In this document: positions 60,926 to 64,000 of the stretch, one piece after another
Numbering within the stretch: the stretch's first letter is position 1
Layout of the letters: each line of letters starts with the position of its first letter
Assembly (NCBI GenBank): GCA_963966185.1
Contig: CAWZYM010000104.1
Location: 374,501-438,500, forward strand
Source: Rhabditoides inermis
Lineage: Eukaryota; Nematoda; Chromadorea; Rhabditida; Rhabditidae
Length of the DNA: 64,000 bases
Direction: 5' to 3'
The notes under the pieces: model-generated
Database searches by the model: none
Told to the model about the DNA's origin: nothing
What the model saw: the letters and a program-made list of their open reading frames with translations, nothing else
Program-made: the position numbers and the translations under genes

Positions 60926-63900
60926 TCACAGAGCAGGAGTAGTGTTTTCGTCTTCGAAGTCCTCTTCTCCGATGAGACGAAGAATCGCCTGGAACTTGTT
61001 GGAATCGCACGACTTGAGCTCAGCACGAGCAGACGACGTGAGAGTAGAAGTGGCAGTGGCGATGTACTCCAGAGAAGTGGACTCCTCGTAGAAATCGCCC
61101 ACGCTGCACTCCGAATACGAATACGCTTGCACCTCGACCACCTGAAACGTAGTTCAAAGTGTGTCTCGTTCCATCAGAACAGTGCTTACCATGGTGACGA
61201 AAGAAGAAGCTTCAACCGAGAGCGACTGGCATGACTCGAACACCTCAACGTAAGCGGCAGCAAACTCGGAAGAGATCTGTTCCAGAAGCGCTTTGAATGC
61301 GGTAAGCGAGAACTGCGAACGCATTTCAAAGGCAATGTAGATCTGGCTTTGTTGTTCAGCAGTCATATCCAGGAACACATTGTTGCACTCCACAGAAATC
61401 ATTTCTGCAAACACAAAACTCAATTACACATTGTATGGATCTGAAATACCTTGGAAAACGGGCGGAAGAACTGTGATGTCAACAATTTCTCCAGCCTCCT
61501 GGCGTCCGAGCAGCTGGATAGAAGTCGAGACTATAAAGTGGATTCATATTTTGGAAACGCGTGTGAGACATACATTGCGACACACTGAAACATCCCTTGC
61601 ACTTGGAAATGAGCTCTGTCTTAATAGAAACGTCAAGTGCCTCGAAAAGAGTGAAGAACTCCAGAACGGTGGAAGACTCCCATTTGGAGTCGTCACACTT
61701 CTTTGACTTTAGCTGCAATTCAAACGTTGTACCTGATTATAAAACTTGATGTTACCTCATTGAACAACGCTTGAACTTGGCTAACGTACTGCACATCAAC
61801 AGAGTTGACGAAGATAAGCTCGAACGAGAGGATGTAAGAGGTGTATTTCTTGAAGACCATCTCTCCACAGTAGAACGCTTGCTTTGCGTACTGAACAAAA
61901 ATGTTAATGTGAGACCCTTGCTGAAATGCGTACATAGACGATAGACTTGGAGTCGTCTTCGTTGCAAGATCCATCCCACTCCTTTGACTCTGACTTTTCG
62001 TTCGAACCCGACTTGGATCCCTTTCCGTGCGAGCCGCTCTTGCTACCTCCGTGAAGCTTCTTCTTCTTCTTGTCTAGAACAAACACTATTTTCAGCATTC
62101 AAAAGATGGTAACCATGGTATTGATCGAAGAATCCGTGGCAGTTCTCCTTGGCCACCTTTTTCTCAGAAGGTGTGAGGAACTTCCATCCAATGTAGATCT
62201 GGGTGTTGAATGCCAAGTCGGCCTCCACAGTAATGCTCTCTCCACACGCAAACTTGATCCACATGTCGCAGTTGTATTTGGTTAGGGTATAGAAAAAAGA
62301 GCCGACAGCGGTTCCGTTGGTCGCTCCAATCTCCTCCATGAACGAAGTGTTGGTCACGTTGGCTAGCATAGGATTCATCAGTCCAAGCTGGATCAGAACA
62401 CTGTTCACGTAAGTGTAGTACTGAAATCGGTTATCAGAAGATCATTGAAAACCATTATACCTCGAACTCGAACTTGAAGTAGTGGCTTTTGCCGGACAGG
62501 AAAATGAGCTGATACTGTTGGTCAGTGGACAAACTGTTCCACGTCTCGTTCAGTTGGATGTCGATGAGCACTATAAAGAAGGCAAACACATGTAGTTTGT
62601 TTCTGACAAATGATAACTCACTCTGAACAGACGATTCACACGAATCAACATCGATGGGATGGAATTCGATGGGGTTCTTAGCTTGCTCCCTGATCAGCGC
62701 GTTGACTAAAACACAAACAACTTTGATGTGTTTTCAATCGTTCGTCGCTCACATTCGTCGTAAGCAAACATGAAGTCCATCTTGTAGAAGAGTTCGATGC
62801 GGAGCTCCCAGTCAAGTTTGAAGAAGAATTCATACAAAATGGCGTACTCCGGGGTCATCTCGAAATCAACCTTGACGGAGAAATCAGTGATCGTGGTGTT
62901 TTTGAGAATGTTAGTAATTGTGTCGCTCAGTTCGGGACAGAGAGCTGCTAGGAGTTGTGCGCGTGGCTCGAACACAGCATTCCACTTTTTGTAGTATCCC
63001 GGAGTTCCCATTGCAATGTTGTTCATCAGACTCCAGCCGATCGTGTTGTAGGGGAACGGGTTGTAGAATGTGACGAGGCTCTTCTTGGCACATTCCTCAA
63101 CACTATAGAAGATGGTGGGAGCACAGTGAGCGAGACGCTCGTGGGTCTCGAAATCGAGCTCGCGAAGACACGAGTCAACAGCAGCCAGCACCTCAGACTC
63201 CATGAAGAAGTCAAACAGAGCCAATTGCGAGAATGCGTAGTACTGCGCGGATTCAATCTGCAAACGATTAGAATCAAATGTCAGTTGAAATTATTCATAA
63301 TAAACATACCGTAGCTGTGAAAGTAGTGTTGTCCTGGACGTCACTGCTGAGGGAAGTGAAGAGGTTGAGCTCGAAAACTGCGGAGAATTCGACAGAGATG
63401 CTAGCAATAGCCTGGGAGATGGATGCAGCATCGAAGTACTTGTGCGAGTGGCACGAGAACACCACAAACAGTTGGCACTTCTGCTCGAAAGTCAACTCCA
63501 TGTACGCATCAAACACATCCACGGAGATGAGGGCTAAATGTGATATGTTGAGTTGCAATAGCTTGCAGTCTAATGTTCAATGTACCTTGGAAGACCTCGG
63601 GAATATCAGTGAACTCCACTGTCTCGTTGACGCGTCCTATCACAGCGATGATCGTTTGGACTGAAATTTGCCATAATACTATGATTTGTTCCTTTGGCTA
63701 TTAAAAATCAGTGAACTCACAGTTGTGCGGGTTGAAAAAGATGTCACAGTCAGCGACAATTTCAGACCTCACAGACACGTCGAGTTTCGCGACTTCTTGA
63801 AGGAATGCATAGACGTATGTAGTGGAGATGTCAGCGTTTGTGAAAGTCATTCCGTTGAGCTGAATCAACGATCGAAATGGCAGGTGAGTCTGATAGTGTT

Positions 63901-64000
63901 ACCGTAGCAAAGATAGTTTCCAAGTGATGTCCGTTGTCAGGTCCAGCAAGAAGAATGAGCTGTGTTTGAATGGAGATAAAGTACTGGGTGTAGCTCTTGA
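60926..64000 (-). CDS. Repeat-built protein of unknown family (N-terminus off the right edge)
   Basis: The stop is at 60926-60928 (protein ends DENTTPAL). Exons are separated by short introns of about 45-60 bases, unlike the rest of the window. The visible part is over 800 residues, made of diverged modules of about 70-100 residues: for example ISVECNNVFLDMTAEQQSQIYI and ISVDVFDAYMELTFEQKCQLFV share spacing, and LDVSxxxE...C...F recurs. Modules are acidic and aromatic-rich with few cysteines. A hydrophilic Lys/Ser/Gly insert (about 62080-61960, KKKKKLHGGSKSG) breaks the series. There is no signal peptide in view and no family I recognise. The absence of microsatellites sets this gene apart from its neighbours. 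Confidence 0.65.

Overview
This is a eukaryotic, intron-rich window that reads as a nematode genome. The inference rests on compact genes with U-rich/TTTCAG-type acceptors, acceptors sitting directly before start codons (trans-splicing-like), and family content that fits nematodes: a worm-type secreted Kunitz/EB cysteine-rich protein, a type I diacylglycerol kinase, an MFSD6-like transporter and an F-box protein. I cannot name the species. There are no bacterial, CRISPR or phage features.

Layout, left to right: (1) 1-5188, minus, eIF5B, C-terminus cut by the window edge. (2) 6188-12441, plus, an MFSD6-like transporter in 18 exons. (3) 12963-20079, plus, a large unrecognised charged, probably nuclear protein; the short U-rich gap after the transporter suggests an operon. 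(4) 23938-20388, minus, a secreted Thr-rich mucin-like protein with EGF and CUB domains. (5) 26655-39191, plus, a type I diacylglycerol kinase (recoverin-like N-terminus, EF-hands, two C1 domains, catalytic and accessory domains). One intron carries a full-length CR1-like retrotransposon in the opposite orientation (about 33240-37770). (6) 40548-42061, plus, a small proline-rich single-pass membrane protein. (7) 54959-42402, minus, a long secreted EB/Kunitz/cysteine-rich repeat protein, with a tRNA-Thr(AGU) in one intron. (8) 59705-55637, minus, an F-box protein with a Lys-rich tail. (9) 64000-60926, minus, a repeat-built protein of unknown family, open at the right edge.

The non-coding part is unusual. 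Long CT/GA microsatellites sit a few bases from splice donors in most genes. There are at least four inverted-repeat (MITE-like) elements and several dispersed repeats with tRNA-like or simple-repeat ends. Short duplications of exon-intron boundaries recur in introns, and the palindrome TGACGTCA occurs 16 times. The strongest single observation is a perfect A AAA AAC slippery heptamer at the ORF1/ORF2 overlap of the retrotransposon, placed so that a -1 shift enters the endonuclease/reverse transcriptase frame. Two of six Kunitz domains have also lost both cysteines of the same disulfide.
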